Assembly (NCBI GenBank): GCA_002472145.1
Contig: DKRJ01000034.1
Span: forward strand, 1 to 64,000
Reading direction: 5' to 3'
Origin: Clostridiales bacterium UBA7285
Lineage (GTDB): Bacteria; Bacillota; Clostridia; Peptostreptococcales; Anaerovoracaceae
DNA length: 64,000 bases
The position numbers and the translations under genes were made by a program. Below, one piece after another: positions 1 through 8,232 of the stretch (its first letter is position 1; every line of letters starts with the position of its first letter). Below the pieces are notes generated by a model that did not search any database, had not been told where the DNA came from, and worked only from the letters and a program-made list of their open reading frames with translations.

Positions 1-119
1 AAAGCCTGCTAAGTAAAAGTCAAGGATAAATAAGAAAAAGTGGAGAAATGAAAATGGGTATACAAAATAAAACTGTCTTCATTCAGGCAGTCTCAAATGA
101 TCATTATGGGTAGCTGCAG

Positions 120-1340
120 TCAGACCTCTGTTTTAGCTTGGTTGCGCAAACATTCCTTTACTTTGCCGTAATAAACCCGGAGAAACTTATTAGCCCCTGC
201 CGTCATATATACGAGGTAAGGTTTGTTTTCGGCCTTCTTCTTGAACAAAAACTGACTTACGGGGTCATCATCTCTTGGCCCAACTTGGAGCATGACCTTC
301 ATGATCTGGAACAGTGTCTTTCTGAGCCTTGCAGAGCCGCATTTTGATGCATGTCCGCTTTTATGTACAACCTGGCCAGAATCGTCCTTTCCAGGATCAA
401 CACCGGCAAATGCAGTCAGTGCTTCGCGATGAGTAAAACGGCTGATGTCTCCGATCTCAGCAATAAGCTGAGGACCAAGACTTTGCCCGACACCATACAT
501 AGAAAGCACAGTATTGTATTCCGGAAGTGTAGAGGCAAGGTCATTCATCCTCTTGCGAAGCTGCTCGACATGCTGCGACATGAGGTTCAGCTGCTGAATG
601 CTGTCCTGTATCAGCTCTTTATAGATTGGATCCTTAGGAACGGCAGGTACAAGGCTTTTGGCCTGCTCGTAAATCGCTCCAGGTTTATCTGGCTGATATT
701 CGTATCTATGGTGTTTACAGAAGTTTTGATAACGCTCTGTGAATACCTTAAGCCCGGAATCCAGAACACAGTTTACGTGCCAGAAGGAATAAGCGTAATC
801 AACCCATTTTTCGCTCCCATCGGAACGAACAGGACTGTCAAAAAGCTTATTGACACCCGGATATGTTTCGTCAAGAAGTGCGATCAGGTTGGTCTTGGCT
901 GAAGTCTTCTGTTTCATGAAGAAGTTAAATTGTGAATTAAGAGTTTTCAGCTCAGCGCGAGTAGTATCCATAGCTGAATACTCATGCAGAGAAGTCCAGT
1001 TGTCAAGTGTATAACGAGCGATTTTCTTTGCATCTGCCGGATCTGTTTTAACTTTTCGGATTGTGTTGTTGCCAAAGTTTTTGATCAGATGCGGATTGAC
1101 TGCACAAACAAACAAGCCTGCCTCTGACAGGGTATTGCAGATCGGCTCATGATAACGGCCTGTGCTCTCCATAACGACCTTTGTCTCCCCTTCCAGGGAT
1201 GCAAGGTAATGGACGAGATCATGAAGATCCTTGAAATTGTGATACACATCAAATGGTTTATGAAGGACGATACCGCCTGGCTGCAGGACAGCGACTGTAC
1301 TTCTGCCTTTTGACACATCAATACCTACTGCGTTTAACAT
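120..1340 (-). CDS. IS110-family transposase (DEDD recombinase)
   Basis: A 406-residue transposase with both IS110 domains. The N-terminal RuvC-like DEDD domain shows Asp8 in GIDVSK, Glu58 in MESTGRYHEP, and Asp100 and Asp103 in KTDPADAKKIARY. The C-terminal Transposase_20 domain (about residues 275-370) has the helix-hairpin-helix-like YGVGQSLGPQLIAEIG and the serine-containing SGHASKCGS region. IS110 enzymes recombine DNA using a bridge RNA transcribed from their own non-coding end. The length is normal and no frameshift is seen, so the copy may be active. It reads leftward and its upstream side adjoins a truncated surface-protein gene. Confidence 0.93.
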   Translation of the reverse strand: MLNAVGIDVSKGRSTVAVLQPGGIVLHKPFDVYHNFKDLHDLVHYLASLEGETKVVMESTGRYHEPICNTLSEAGLFVCAVNPHLIKNFGNNTIRKVKTDPADAKKIARYTLDNWTSLHEYSAMDTTRAELKTLNSQFNFFMKQKTSAKTNLIALLDETYPGVNKLFDSPVRSDGSEKWVDYAYSFWHVNCVLDSGLKVFTERYQNFCKHHRYEYQPDKPGAIYEQAKSLVPAVPKDPIYKELIQDSIQQLNLMSQHVEQLRKRMNDLASTLPEYNTVLSMYGVGQSLGPQLIAEIGDISRFTHREALTAFAGVDPGKDDSGQVVHKSGHASKCGSARLRKTLFQIMKVMLQVGPRDDDPVSQFLFKKKAENKPYLVYMTAGANKFLRVYYGKVKECLRNQAKTEV

Positions 1341-1344
1341 AACT

Positions 1345-1615
1345 GATACCTCCGAGATAATGATTGCAATGGATGACCAGTTTTCTCATTGCCGATTCAA
1401 TCTCCTGGGGTATCACACGAACGCAATGTAATGATTCACATCGGTTCAACCTGCATAAACCAAACGGCTGCAAATGAGTATGGCTGACTGACTGGCTTTC
1501 GTACGGACGCCGATGGTCCTAGGAGGCTAACGTCAGATCCATGCCATCCCATTGTACAGCGTTAGCAATGAAAGGAAGCAGATCCTGGCTGGCTGCTAGG
1601 TATCTGTTACCTACA
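1345..1615 (-). ncRNA. candidate IS110 bridge RNA region
   Basis: The 280 bp upstream of the transposase have no ORF but contain folds. A 7-bp stem GCTAACG/CGTTAGC (1526-1532 with 1560-1566) closes a 27-nt loop. A two-part helix, GATTG/CAATC (1362-1366 with 1398-1402) and CAATG/CATTG (1367-1371 with 1387-1391), is separated on one side by a 6-nt bulge. A 6-bp hairpin TAGGTA/TACCTA lies at 1597-1613. In IS110-group elements this is where the bridge RNA with its target and donor loops is encoded. The position and folds are seen; the RNA itself is inferred. Confidence 0.45.
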
Positions 1616-1618
1616 TCT

Positions 1619-2335
1619 TTATTGTAGGAGGAGGCAGAAATAACTACTGCCGCTAAAAGCTTCCTGATAGATGGTTTTGATATTTCCCTCGTCGTCACTG
1701 TACATGTAGCAGAGACCGTCGGAGATAGCTATCAGATACTTATTCTTCGGGTCCGTCTCCGTGTCCCCGTCCAGGAGTTTCTGTGCCTCGTAGAGCCCGG
1801 CGTCCAGGTTGCTCCCCTTCGCCAGGAAGTTATCGTCGGTATCGACCTTATCTATTATTTCCAGCAGCGCGGCCTGATACGCCGCCGAGTCTGTCTGTGC
1901 TGCCTCGGAAAGCCTCTGCACGTCGTTCATCAGTTCGTCCGTCAGGTCCGACAGAGCCAGGACTGTCTCTGCGCTTCCCCTGAACAAAACGACGCCCACG
2001 CGGTTGGAAACGTTGTTCCTTTCCTGCGCGTCTTTTAGATCGGAAAGGTATTTCGCGAGGCTCGGGATGGTCAAACGCGAGCAGTCGGATGAGTCGACGA
2101 CAAAAACGATGTCGTTCTTTATCGGGTCTTCCGCCGATTCTATCCCCAGCGTGACGGTCGTTGATTTATGCCCTTCACTCAGTTCCACAGGCGAAGCGGT
2201 CTTCGTCAGTTCTATGCGGTCGTTTGAATTTCCGGGATCGCTGTCCTCCGCAAGAGCAGGCGTGAACACACCTGCCGCCAGCACCAGAAGCAGGATGAGC
2301 GCAGGCCATCCGGACTTTCGCACGTGCTTTCTCAT
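1619..2335 (-). pseudogene. Surface von Willebrand factor A domain protein, 3' end lost at IS110
   Basis: The 238-residue remainder begins with a signal peptide (basic start, hydrophobic core, cleavage near ALAED at about residue 29). A spacer follows and then a vWA-type fold: VFVVDSS near residue 80 and YLIAISDG near residue 205. The metal-site motif DxSxS is imperfect here (DSSDC). The ORF stops within about 15 residues of the IS110 element, in the middle of what should be the vWA domain, and no sorting signal remains. Clostridial proteins of this type are normally long surface or pilin-like adhesins. A GGGAGA ribosome site precedes the start. It is probably non-functional. Confidence 0.7.
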
Positions 2336-2506
2336 AATGATCTCCCACTTCGCTTAAAAACTATATAAAAAGTAAATGATTTCGATCGCGCAGCTGCCAT
2401 CAAAAAGCGATGCATTTTTATCATCTTATCACATATATATTACTTGAAAGGGCCAGAATTGAAAAGGGATGACGGTCCGCGATCTCATTGATACGATAAC
2501 ACGATC

Positions 2507-2534
2507 TTGAATAGTTTAATGTATTATATATATA
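2507..2534 (+). promoter_or_regulatory. Putative luxS promoter
   Basis: TTGAAT (2507-2512) and TATATA (2529-2534) are separated by 16 bp, about 33 bp before the luxS start, in an AT-rich stretch. It is a fair match to a housekeeping promoter by eye only. Confidence 0.4.
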
Positions 2535-2567
2535 GCAATAGGAAAGCATCACGAAAGGAATCACTAA

Positions 2568-3032
2568 ATGAAAACCATTGAAAGTTTTACCGTCGATCAT
2601 CTCAGGCTCGTGCCTGGGATATACGTATCGCGCAAAGATCATCAAGGCGGCGTCACGCTGACGACATTTGACCTGCGCATGACCGCGCCGAACCGCGAAC
2701 CGGTGATCGATATGCCGGCGCTCCACACGATAGAGCATCTCGGCGCCACTTACCTCAGAAATACGCGTGACGACGTCGTCTACTTCGGGCCGATGGGCTG
2801 CCGCACCGGCTTTTATCTCATCTTGTTCGGCGACCTGAAGCCGGAAGACGTGTATGAGCAGATCCTGGCCATGTGCGATTTCATCCTCGGATACGAGGGC
2901 GATATCCCCGGCGCAAAGCCCGATCAGTGCGGGAACTGGTCAGAGCAGAACCTCGGCATGGCGAAATACTATATCAAAAAATACAAAAGCGCGCTTACGG
3001 ATACTCCGTGTTTCAACTACCCGGAGCGGTAA
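2568..3032 (+). CDS. luxS: S-ribosylhomocysteine lyase LuxS
   Basis: A 154-residue LuxS, the normal family length. It splits S-ribosylhomocysteine into homocysteine and DPD, the precursor of autoinducer 2, in the activated-methyl cycle. The zinc-binding HTIEH motif supplies His53 and His57, and the third ligand is Cys121 in QCGNWSEQ. The catalytic cysteine lies in GPMGCRTGFY (Cys78). The start follows a GAAAGGA ribosome site. The gene stands alone, converges with the neighbouring transporter, and no pfs/mtn or methionine gene is beside it. Confidence 0.95.
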   Translation: MKTIESFTVDHLRLVPGIYVSRKDHQGGVTLTTFDLRMTAPNREPVIDMPALHTIEHLGATYLRNTRDDVVYFGPMGCRTGFYLILFGDLKPEDVYEQILAMCDFILGYEGDIPGAKPDQCGNWSEQNLGMAKYYIKKYKSALTDTPCFNYPER

Positions 3033-3043
3033 GCGCGCCGCGT

Positions 3044-4417
3044 TCAGATCGACAGGATCCCCAGCGCGTTGGCTATGGAACTGAGCAGTATTATCAGTAT
3101 GCATGCAGGGGCCAGGTACTTCAGGCAGAATCTGTACATCCCCGCGCGCTTGAAATCCGATGAGATGCGAACTTCCTTCTCGATCCTTTCGAAGCCTGCC
3201 TTCTTAAGGACGAGGAGGCACGTCGCCAGAGCAGCGACAGGCATCATGATCGAATTCGTCAGAAAGTCAAAGAAATCAAGCGGCTGCATGCCGAATATAG
3301 TCAGATCCGACCACACCCCGTAGCCGAGAGACGACATGATCCCGATGACCGCCATGAATACGCACATGAGCAGGCAGCATTTAGGGCGGCTCCAGCCGAG
3401 TTCGTCCTCAAATGTGTTCACGCTCGTCTCCATCAGGGAGATCGCGCTCGTCACCGCGGCAAGCAGGAACATCGTAAAGAACGCTATGGCGACCGCCGTG
3501 CCCAGGCGCATGCTTTCGAATACTTTCGGAAGCGTGATGAACGTCAGCGAAGGACCCGCCTGCAGTTTTGATACGTCACCGCCGAAGAACGAGAACACGC
3601 TCGGGATGATCATGAGCCCGGCGAGAATCGCCACGGCCGTGTCAAAGAATTCGAGCTGCCTCGTGCTCCTGTCTATGTCGACCTCTTCCTTCAGGTACGA
3701 GCCGTACGTGTAGAGTATGCCCATCGCGATCGAGAGCGAGTAGAACATCTGTCCCATCGCCGCGACAACGGTCATCCACGAAAAATGCTCCAGATCCGGT
3801 ATGAAAAAGTATTTGACCCCGGCGAGCGCACCCGGCCTCGTGACCGAATAGATCGCGACAAACACCGCGAGCACCACCAGGACAGGCATCATTATCTTCG
3901 ATATCTTTTCGACGCCTTTCTGGACACCCGCCAGAATGACAGCAAATACCATCGCCGCGAACAAAACAAAATACAGCACGACGGAGCCGCTGTCCGAAAT
4001 GAAGGCACTGAAATAACTGTCCCCCGCCGCTTCAGCCGCGTGGCCGGAAACGTATGCGACCAGATATTTAAGGACCCAGCCGCCGATGACGCTGTAATAC
4101 GGGACTATGAGCATAGGAACGATCGCGTTTATCCAGCCGCCGAACTTCAGCAGGCCGGATCTGCCGAACGCCTTGAAACTTCCCGCCGGTCCGCGCTTTG
4201 TCATGCGGCCGGTCGCAGTCTCTGAAACGATCAGCGTGTAGCCGAAGGTGATCGCGAGCACGATATACACGAGCAGGAACATTCCGCCGCCGTACTTTGC
4301 CGCCAGATACGGGAATCGCCAGATATTGCCCAGGCCCACGGCGCTTCCCGCCGCCGCCAGCACATATCCCACCTTCCCGGAAAACGTCGCTCTACCCTTT
4401 GCGCTTTTTTCAGACAT
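3044..4417 (-). CDS. Sodium-dependent transporter, NSS/SNF family
   Basis: A 457-residue polytopic membrane protein of the neurotransmitter:sodium symporter family. These use the sodium gradient to import amino acids or related solutes. The N-terminal GNIWRFPYLAAKYGGG motif of transmembrane helix 1, which forms part of the substrate and sodium site, is present, followed by about eleven hydrophobic segments. The frame extends 20 codons further upstream, but the start is placed at MSEKSAKG because AAGGGG lies about 10 nt before it. The substrate cannot be told from sequence. The gene is convergent with luxS, with only 11 bp between the stops. Confidence 0.9.
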   Translation of the reverse strand: MSEKSAKGRATFSGKVGYVLAAAGSAVGLGNIWRFPYLAAKYGGGMFLLVYIVLAITFGYTLIVSETATGRMTKRGPAGSFKAFGRSGLLKFGGWINAIVPMLIVPYYSVIGGWVLKYLVAYVSGHAAEAAGDSYFSAFISDSGSVVLYFVLFAAMVFAVILAGVQKGVEKISKIMMPVLVVLAVFVAIYSVTRPGALAGVKYFFIPDLEHFSWMTVVAAMGQMFYSLSIAMGILYTYGSYLKEEVDIDRSTRQLEFFDTAVAILAGLMIIPSVFSFFGGDVSKLQAGPSLTFITLPKVFESMRLGTAVAIAFFTMFLLAAVTSAISLMETSVNTFEDELGWSRPKCCLLMCVFMAVIGIMSSLGYGVWSDLTIFGMQPLDFFDFLTNSIMMPVAALATCLLVLKKAGFERIEKEVRISSDFKRAGMYRFCLKYLAPACILIILLSSIANALGILSI

Positions 4418-4520
4418 CTCGAATAAACCCCTTCTGTATTTTTTGTGTCCGCAGACAGATAAATAGAAGATTATCACTATTCGACATGTAAATCAAGGCA
4501 GTTGATGCAAAATCGGAATC

Positions 4521-4543
4521 AAAAAAGCGCCGCTCAAGCGGCG
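4521..4543 (-). terminator. Intrinsic terminator of the methyltransferase gene
   Basis: Read on the minus strand, the hairpin CGCCGC-TTGA-GCGGCG is followed by C and six T. It lies 30 bp past the stop of the methyltransferase at 4573. Confidence 0.85.
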
Positions 4544-4572
4544 TTGAAACGTGGTATTGACCGCGCTCTTTT

Positions 4573-5331
4573 TTATTTTTGCTCTTTCACCGCGCGCGTC
4601 GCGAAAAAGCACGGGATGTTCAGATCGTGCAGCCTGCCGGAACCGTTTATGTCATCGTAGATATCGGTCAGGCGGAAGCCGGCCTCGAGCTGACCGCCGA
4701 TCTGCTCCTCCAGCGTGTGCGAGAACTGGACGCCGGAATCGCTTTCGCGCATCTGCCTCATATGTTCCGGTTCCGACAGCGGATCAAACGGAAGCGAATT
4801 GGAAACGACGGTCTCGTCTTCGTCCGCGAAAAGATAGTTGATGCTGTTGTCCATGCCCGCCAGAAGAATGCCGCCCGGCTTAAGGACGCGGAAGCATTCC
4901 CTCCAGATCGGCCGTACGTCTTTTACGTAGCAGTTCGCGACAGGATGGAATATCAGATCGAAGCATTCGTCCGGGAAAGGCAGCGGCTTCGTCATATCGG
5001 CCCGCACTATCTCGACGTCATACCCCTCGCGCTCCGAGACCATCTTCTCGCTTGCGAGCTGCTCACATGAATTATCCAGCACGGTGCATTCCGCCCCGAG
5101 CGCGGCAAAGATCGGGATCTGCTGCCCGCCTCCGCTCGCCAGCCCGAGGATCTTCTTTCCGTCGATCCCGTCGAACCACACGTGCGGCACGGATCTGACC
5201 GGAGTGAGTTTTACGTCCCAGGTCCCTGCTTTGGCGCGGGAGAATTCTTCGTGGGTTATCGGCTGTCCCCATTCCCATCCGTCTCTGACCCAGCGGTCGA
5301 TCGTCTCTGAGTTTATATCCTGATAGTTCAT
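4573..5331 (-). CDS. Class I SAM-dependent methyltransferase
   Basis: A 252-residue protein with a Rossmann-type Methyltransf_11 core. The SAM-binding motif I reads ILGLASGGGQQ near residue 60. Acidic motif II follows (ECTVLDNS), then a motif III region (VRADMTKPLPFPDECFDLI) and a post-core RVLKPGGILLAG strand. The SGGGQ form of motif I is typical of a family of small bacterial methyltransferases of unknown substrate. It is a single-gene unit with its own terminator. The acceptor could be a small molecule or a macromolecule; the sequence does not say. Confidence 0.85.
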   Translation of the reverse strand: MNYQDINSETIDRWVRDGWEWGQPITHEEFSRAKAGTWDVKLTPVRSVPHVWFDGIDGKKILGLASGGGQQIPIFAALGAECTVLDNSCEQLASEKMVSEREGYDVEIVRADMTKPLPFPDECFDLIFHPVANCYVKDVRPIWRECFRVLKPGGILLAGMDNSINYLFADEDETVVSNSLPFDPLSEPEHMRQMRESDSGVQFSHTLEEQIGGQLEAGFRLTDIYDDINGSGRLHDLNIPCFFATRAVKEQK

Positions 5332-5404
5332 GCTTCCTCCTGAATAAACTGTGATCTGTGTGATATCATTTTACCGTAAAAAACTTATTAGGGGAGGCAT
5401 GGAC

Positions 5405-6379
5405 ATGTGCACAGCTTTTATCTATCGCGCCGGGCAGTCGGCTTTGTTCGGACGGAACATGGATATCGACGTTTCATTCGGGGAGCAGGTGGTCGTAACG
5501 CCTGCGGGGTACGAACTGCATCTTAAGAACGGCGGCGCGTTCCGCACCGGGCACGCGATGATCGGGATGGCACGCGAGGCGGCGGGATTTCCCCTTTACG
5601 CCGAGGCGGCAAATGACTCCGGACTCGTGATGGCGGGGCTGAACTTCCCGGGGGCCGCGGCCTATCACCCTGCCCGGCCGGACAAAGAAAACATCACGCC
5701 TTACGAGTTCATCCCGTGGATCCTCGGGCAGGCGTCGACAGCCGACGAAGCGCACTCGCTACTTGAGAACGTCTCGGTCCTGGGCGTTCCGTTCGCGGAG
5801 GGAATGCCTCTTTCGCCGCTCCACTTTTTCATAGGCGACAAAAAACGCTCATTCGTGGCGGAGCCCCGCGAAAACGGCCTCTGCCTTTACGACGATCCGT
5901 TCGACGTTCTGACGAACAACCCTCCGTTCCCTTATCACGAATGGAATATGAGAAACTACCGCAGGCTGAGTCCGTGCAACGGCGGATCGCTCTTCGGCGG
6001 CGGCCTCGAACTGCCTGCGTACGCACAGGGCATGGGGAGCATCGGACTGCCGGGCGACCCGTCGAGCGCTTCCCGCTTTATCCGGACCGCGTTCGGGCTC
6101 GCGAACTCTCCTGAGAGCAGAACGCCTGACGAGGCTGTGGCTCAGGTCTTCCATATACTGGACAGCGTCGCGATGGTCGAGGGGACCGTCGCTACAGAAA
6201 CTGGAACGCTCGACATAACGCGCTACTCGTGCTGCATAGATCTGGCTGACGGGGCGTTCATGTATAAGACGTACGGCAACAGCAGGATAACGCGCATACG
6301 CATGACGAATGAGTCCGTGAGCGCTGCTTCGCTGACAATCTGCTCCCTGCGCCTGGAGCAGGATATCTATGACGAGTGA
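5405..6379 (+). CDS. bsh: Bile salt hydrolase / choloylglycine hydrolase family
   Basis: A 324-residue Ntn hydrolase of the linear amide C-N hydrolase family, which removes glycine or taurine from conjugated bile acids. The start is set at the second of two nearby ATG codons (5396 and 5405): the next codon is Cys, the nucleophile exposed after Met removal, and GGGGAGG lies 7-8 nt before it. Conserved blocks match clostridial BSH as I recall them: GRNMDID, GMAGLNFPG, TPYEFIPWILGQ, LTNNPPFPY and GIGLPGD. Penicillin V acylase is the main alternative, but these blocks favour BSH. No signal peptide is seen, and no bile transporter gene is adjacent. Confidence 0.85.
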   Translation: MCTAFIYRAGQSALFGRNMDIDVSFGEQVVVTPAGYELHLKNGGAFRTGHAMIGMAREAAGFPLYAEAANDSGLVMAGLNFPGAAAYHPARPDKENITPYEFIPWILGQASTADEAHSLLENVSVLGVPFAEGMPLSPLHFFIGDKKRSFVAEPRENGLCLYDDPFDVLTNNPPFPYHEWNMRNYRRLSPCNGGSLFGGGLELPAYAQGMGSIGLPGDPSSASRFIRTAFGLANSPESRTPDEAVAQVFHILDSVAMVEGTVATETGTLDITRYSCCIDLADGAFMYKTYGNSRITRIRMTNESVSAASLTICSLRLEQDIYDE

Positions 6380-6400
6380 AGGATCCGCACCATCCTGACG

Positions 6401-6426
6401 GGCGGCGCCGCGGCGCCGCCTTTATA
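6401..6426 (+). terminator. GC-rich hairpin after bsh
   Basis: The perfect palindrome GGCGGCGCCGCGGCGCCGCC is followed by TTTATAT, 22 bp after the bsh stop. The T-run is short, so termination efficiency is uncertain. Confidence 0.6.
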
Positions 6427-6433
6427 TAAAACA

Positions 6434-6580
6434 TCATGAGACTCTCATGCGGCAGCCCGCTCCCCAGACGGTCTCGATGTATTGCGGTTTGGACGGGTTT
6501 TTTCTATCTTTTCACGCGGGCGGCTTATGTGGACCGTGACCGTGGCGGAACCGCACAGCCGCGGACCCCCTGATATGCCC
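6434..6580 (-). pseudogene. Remnant of an OmpR/PhoB-type response regulator (winged-helix C-terminus)
   Basis: The minus strand encodes SATVTVHISRPREKIEK in one frame and, after a 1-nt shift in an A6 run near 6500, NPSKPQYIETVWGAGCRM in another. Together they match the end of the DNA-binding domain of OmpR-family regulators, usually of the form VHIxRLREKIExxPxxPxYIxTVWGxGYR. No start, receiver domain or partner kinase remains. It is a short fossil of a two-component regulator, disrupted by a frameshift and truncated on its upstream side where the purB promoter begins. Confidence 0.65.
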
Positions 6581-6588
6581 GCCTGTCA

Positions 6589-6617
6589 TTGAACCGCCGC
6601 GCCTCGGGTGATATAAT
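6589..6617 (+). promoter_or_regulatory. purB promoter
   Basis: TTGAAC (6589-6594), a 17-bp spacer and a perfect TATAAT (6612-6617) lie 54 bp before the purB start, which has GGGAGG as ribosome site. Confidence 0.75.
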
Positions 6618-6670
6618 CTTTCTGTGATTTAAGATGGCGCAGTATTTTCTTTCGGGGAGGCCGGACAGAG

Positions 6671-8116
6671 ATGGAAGACCAGACGAGATATGAAACTTAC
6701 ACCAGTCCGCTCTCGGAGCGGTATCCGAGCAAAGAGATGAAATACCTCTTCTCGCCGGAGATGAAGTTCCGCACGTGGCGAAGGCTCTGGATCGCGCTCG
6801 CCGAGGCAGAGCAGGAACTCGGGCTGGACATCACGGACGAGCAGATCGCCGAACTGAAGGCGCATAAGGACGACATCAACTACGACGTCGCCAAAGCCCG
6901 TGAGAAGGAAGTCCGCCACGACGTGATGAGCCACGTCTACGCCTACGGCGTACAGTGCCCTAAGGCTAAGGGGATCATCCATCTCGGAGCGACGAGCTGC
7001 TACGTCGGCGACAACACGGATATAATCATCATGGCCGAAGCCCTGAAGCTCATCCGCGCCAAGTTGATAAACACCATAGCCGCGCTGGCGGATTTTGCCG
7101 ATAAATATAAGGATCTGCCGACGCTCGCGTACACACATTACCAGCCCGCGCAGCCTACGACGGTCGGAAAGCGCGCCACCCTGTGGCTGAACGACCTTGT
7201 CATGGATCTGGCGGACCTCGACTATGTCGCAGGATCGCTCAAACTCCTCGGCAGCAAAGGAACGACCGGCACACAGGCGAGCTTCCTCGAGTTATTCGGC
7301 GGAGACCACGAAAAATGTCGCAGACTCGATCAGCTTATCGCCGAAAAGATGGGATTCAGCGGCTGCTATCCCGTTTCCGGACAGACTTACTCGCGCAAAG
7401 TCGACACCCGCGTGCTTCAGGTTTTGGCGGGGATCGCGCAGTCGGCGCATAAATTCAGCAACGACGTCAGGCTTCTCCAGCACATGAAGGAGATCGAGGA
7501 GCCTTTCGAGAAGCACCAGATAGGATCGTCGGCGATGGCGTATAAGCGCAACCCGATGCGGTGCGAGCGCATGGCCAGCCTGGCGAACTACGTCATGGCT
7601 GACGTCTTAAACCCGGAGATCACCGCGGCGACGCAGTGGTTCGAACGGACTCTCGACGATTCGGCGAACAAAAGGCTCTCAGTGAGCGAGGCGTTCCTCG
7701 CGACCGACGGGATCCTCGAATTGTATATGAACGTTTCCGGGGGACTCGTCGTTTATCCTAAAATCATCCGCGCTCATCTCGACGCCGAGCTGCCTTTCAT
7801 GGCTACGGAAAACATCCTGATGGATGCCGTTAAAGCGGGCGGCGACAGGCAGGAGCTCCACGAGCGCATCCGCGTCCACTCTATGGCCGCGGCCAAAGCA
7901 GTCAAGGAAGAGGGGAATCCGAACGATCTGCTCGACAGGATCGCGGCCGATCCCGCTTTTCATGTAACAAAAGAGGCTTTACAGAAGGTCTTGAAGCCGG
8001 AAAACTTCGTCGGCCGCGCGCCGCAGCAGACTTCCGAGTATCTGGACGGGGTCATAAAGCCGATCCTCAGCGAGAACCGGGACGTTCTCGGTATCAAGGC
8101 TGAGATCAACGTTTAG
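6671..8116 (+). CDS. purB: Adenylosuccinate lyase
   Basis: A 481-residue member of the fumarase/aspartase superfamily. It acts twice in purine synthesis, splitting fumarate from SAICAR and from adenylosuccinate. The superfamily signature loop with its catalytic serine reads GSSAMAYKRNPMR near residue 290. TSCYVGDNTD and THYQPAQPTTVGKR supply the other conserved active-site blocks. The length is typical of the longer clostridial and eukaryote-like form. It has its own promoter and is followed by purA, which uses its product pathway, after a 116-bp GC-rich gap. Confidence 0.95.
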   Translation: MEDQTRYETYTSPLSERYPSKEMKYLFSPEMKFRTWRRLWIALAEAEQELGLDITDEQIAELKAHKDDINYDVAKAREKEVRHDVMSHVYAYGVQCPKAKGIIHLGATSCYVGDNTDIIIMAEALKLIRAKLINTIAALADFADKYKDLPTLAYTHYQPAQPTTVGKRATLWLNDLVMDLADLDYVAGSLKLLGSKGTTGTQASFLELFGGDHEKCRRLDQLIAEKMGFSGCYPVSGQTYSRKVDTRVLQVLAGIAQSAHKFSNDVRLLQHMKEIEEPFEKHQIGSSAMAYKRNPMRCERMASLANYVMADVLNPEITAATQWFERTLDDSANKRLSVSEAFLATDGILELYMNVSGGLVVYPKIIRAHLDAELPFMATENILMDAVKAGGDRQELHERIRVHSMAAAKAVKEEGNPNDLLDRIAADPAFHVTKEALQKVLKPENFVGRAPQQTSEYLDGVIKPILSENRDVLGIKAEINV

Positions 8117-8232
8117 GAGAAACTCGCCGCCGCGCCTGGAGCGGCGGGCCGCGTGCCGCGCGCAGCAGCGCAGGCCGCGGCGGCGCGGGGATCTCTGAAG
8201 AGGGGATTATTCCCCGGAATGGAGGCACATTT

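Larger units (their letters stand above)
60..1620 (-). mobile_element. IS110-family insertion sequence, ends estimated
   Basis: The element consists of a complete IS110-type transposase and about 280 bp of non-coding DNA on its 5' side, the arrangement of the IS110 group. IS110 elements lack classical terminal inverted repeats, so the exact ends cannot be read from one copy. The outer limits are estimates: the right end lies below the transposase stop and the left end close to where the truncated von Willebrand gene loses its frame. No target duplication was identified. Confidence 0.7.

Noticed and set aside
351..902. 183-residue ORF antisense to the IS110 transposase
   Set aside because: Shadow frame of an intact transposase.
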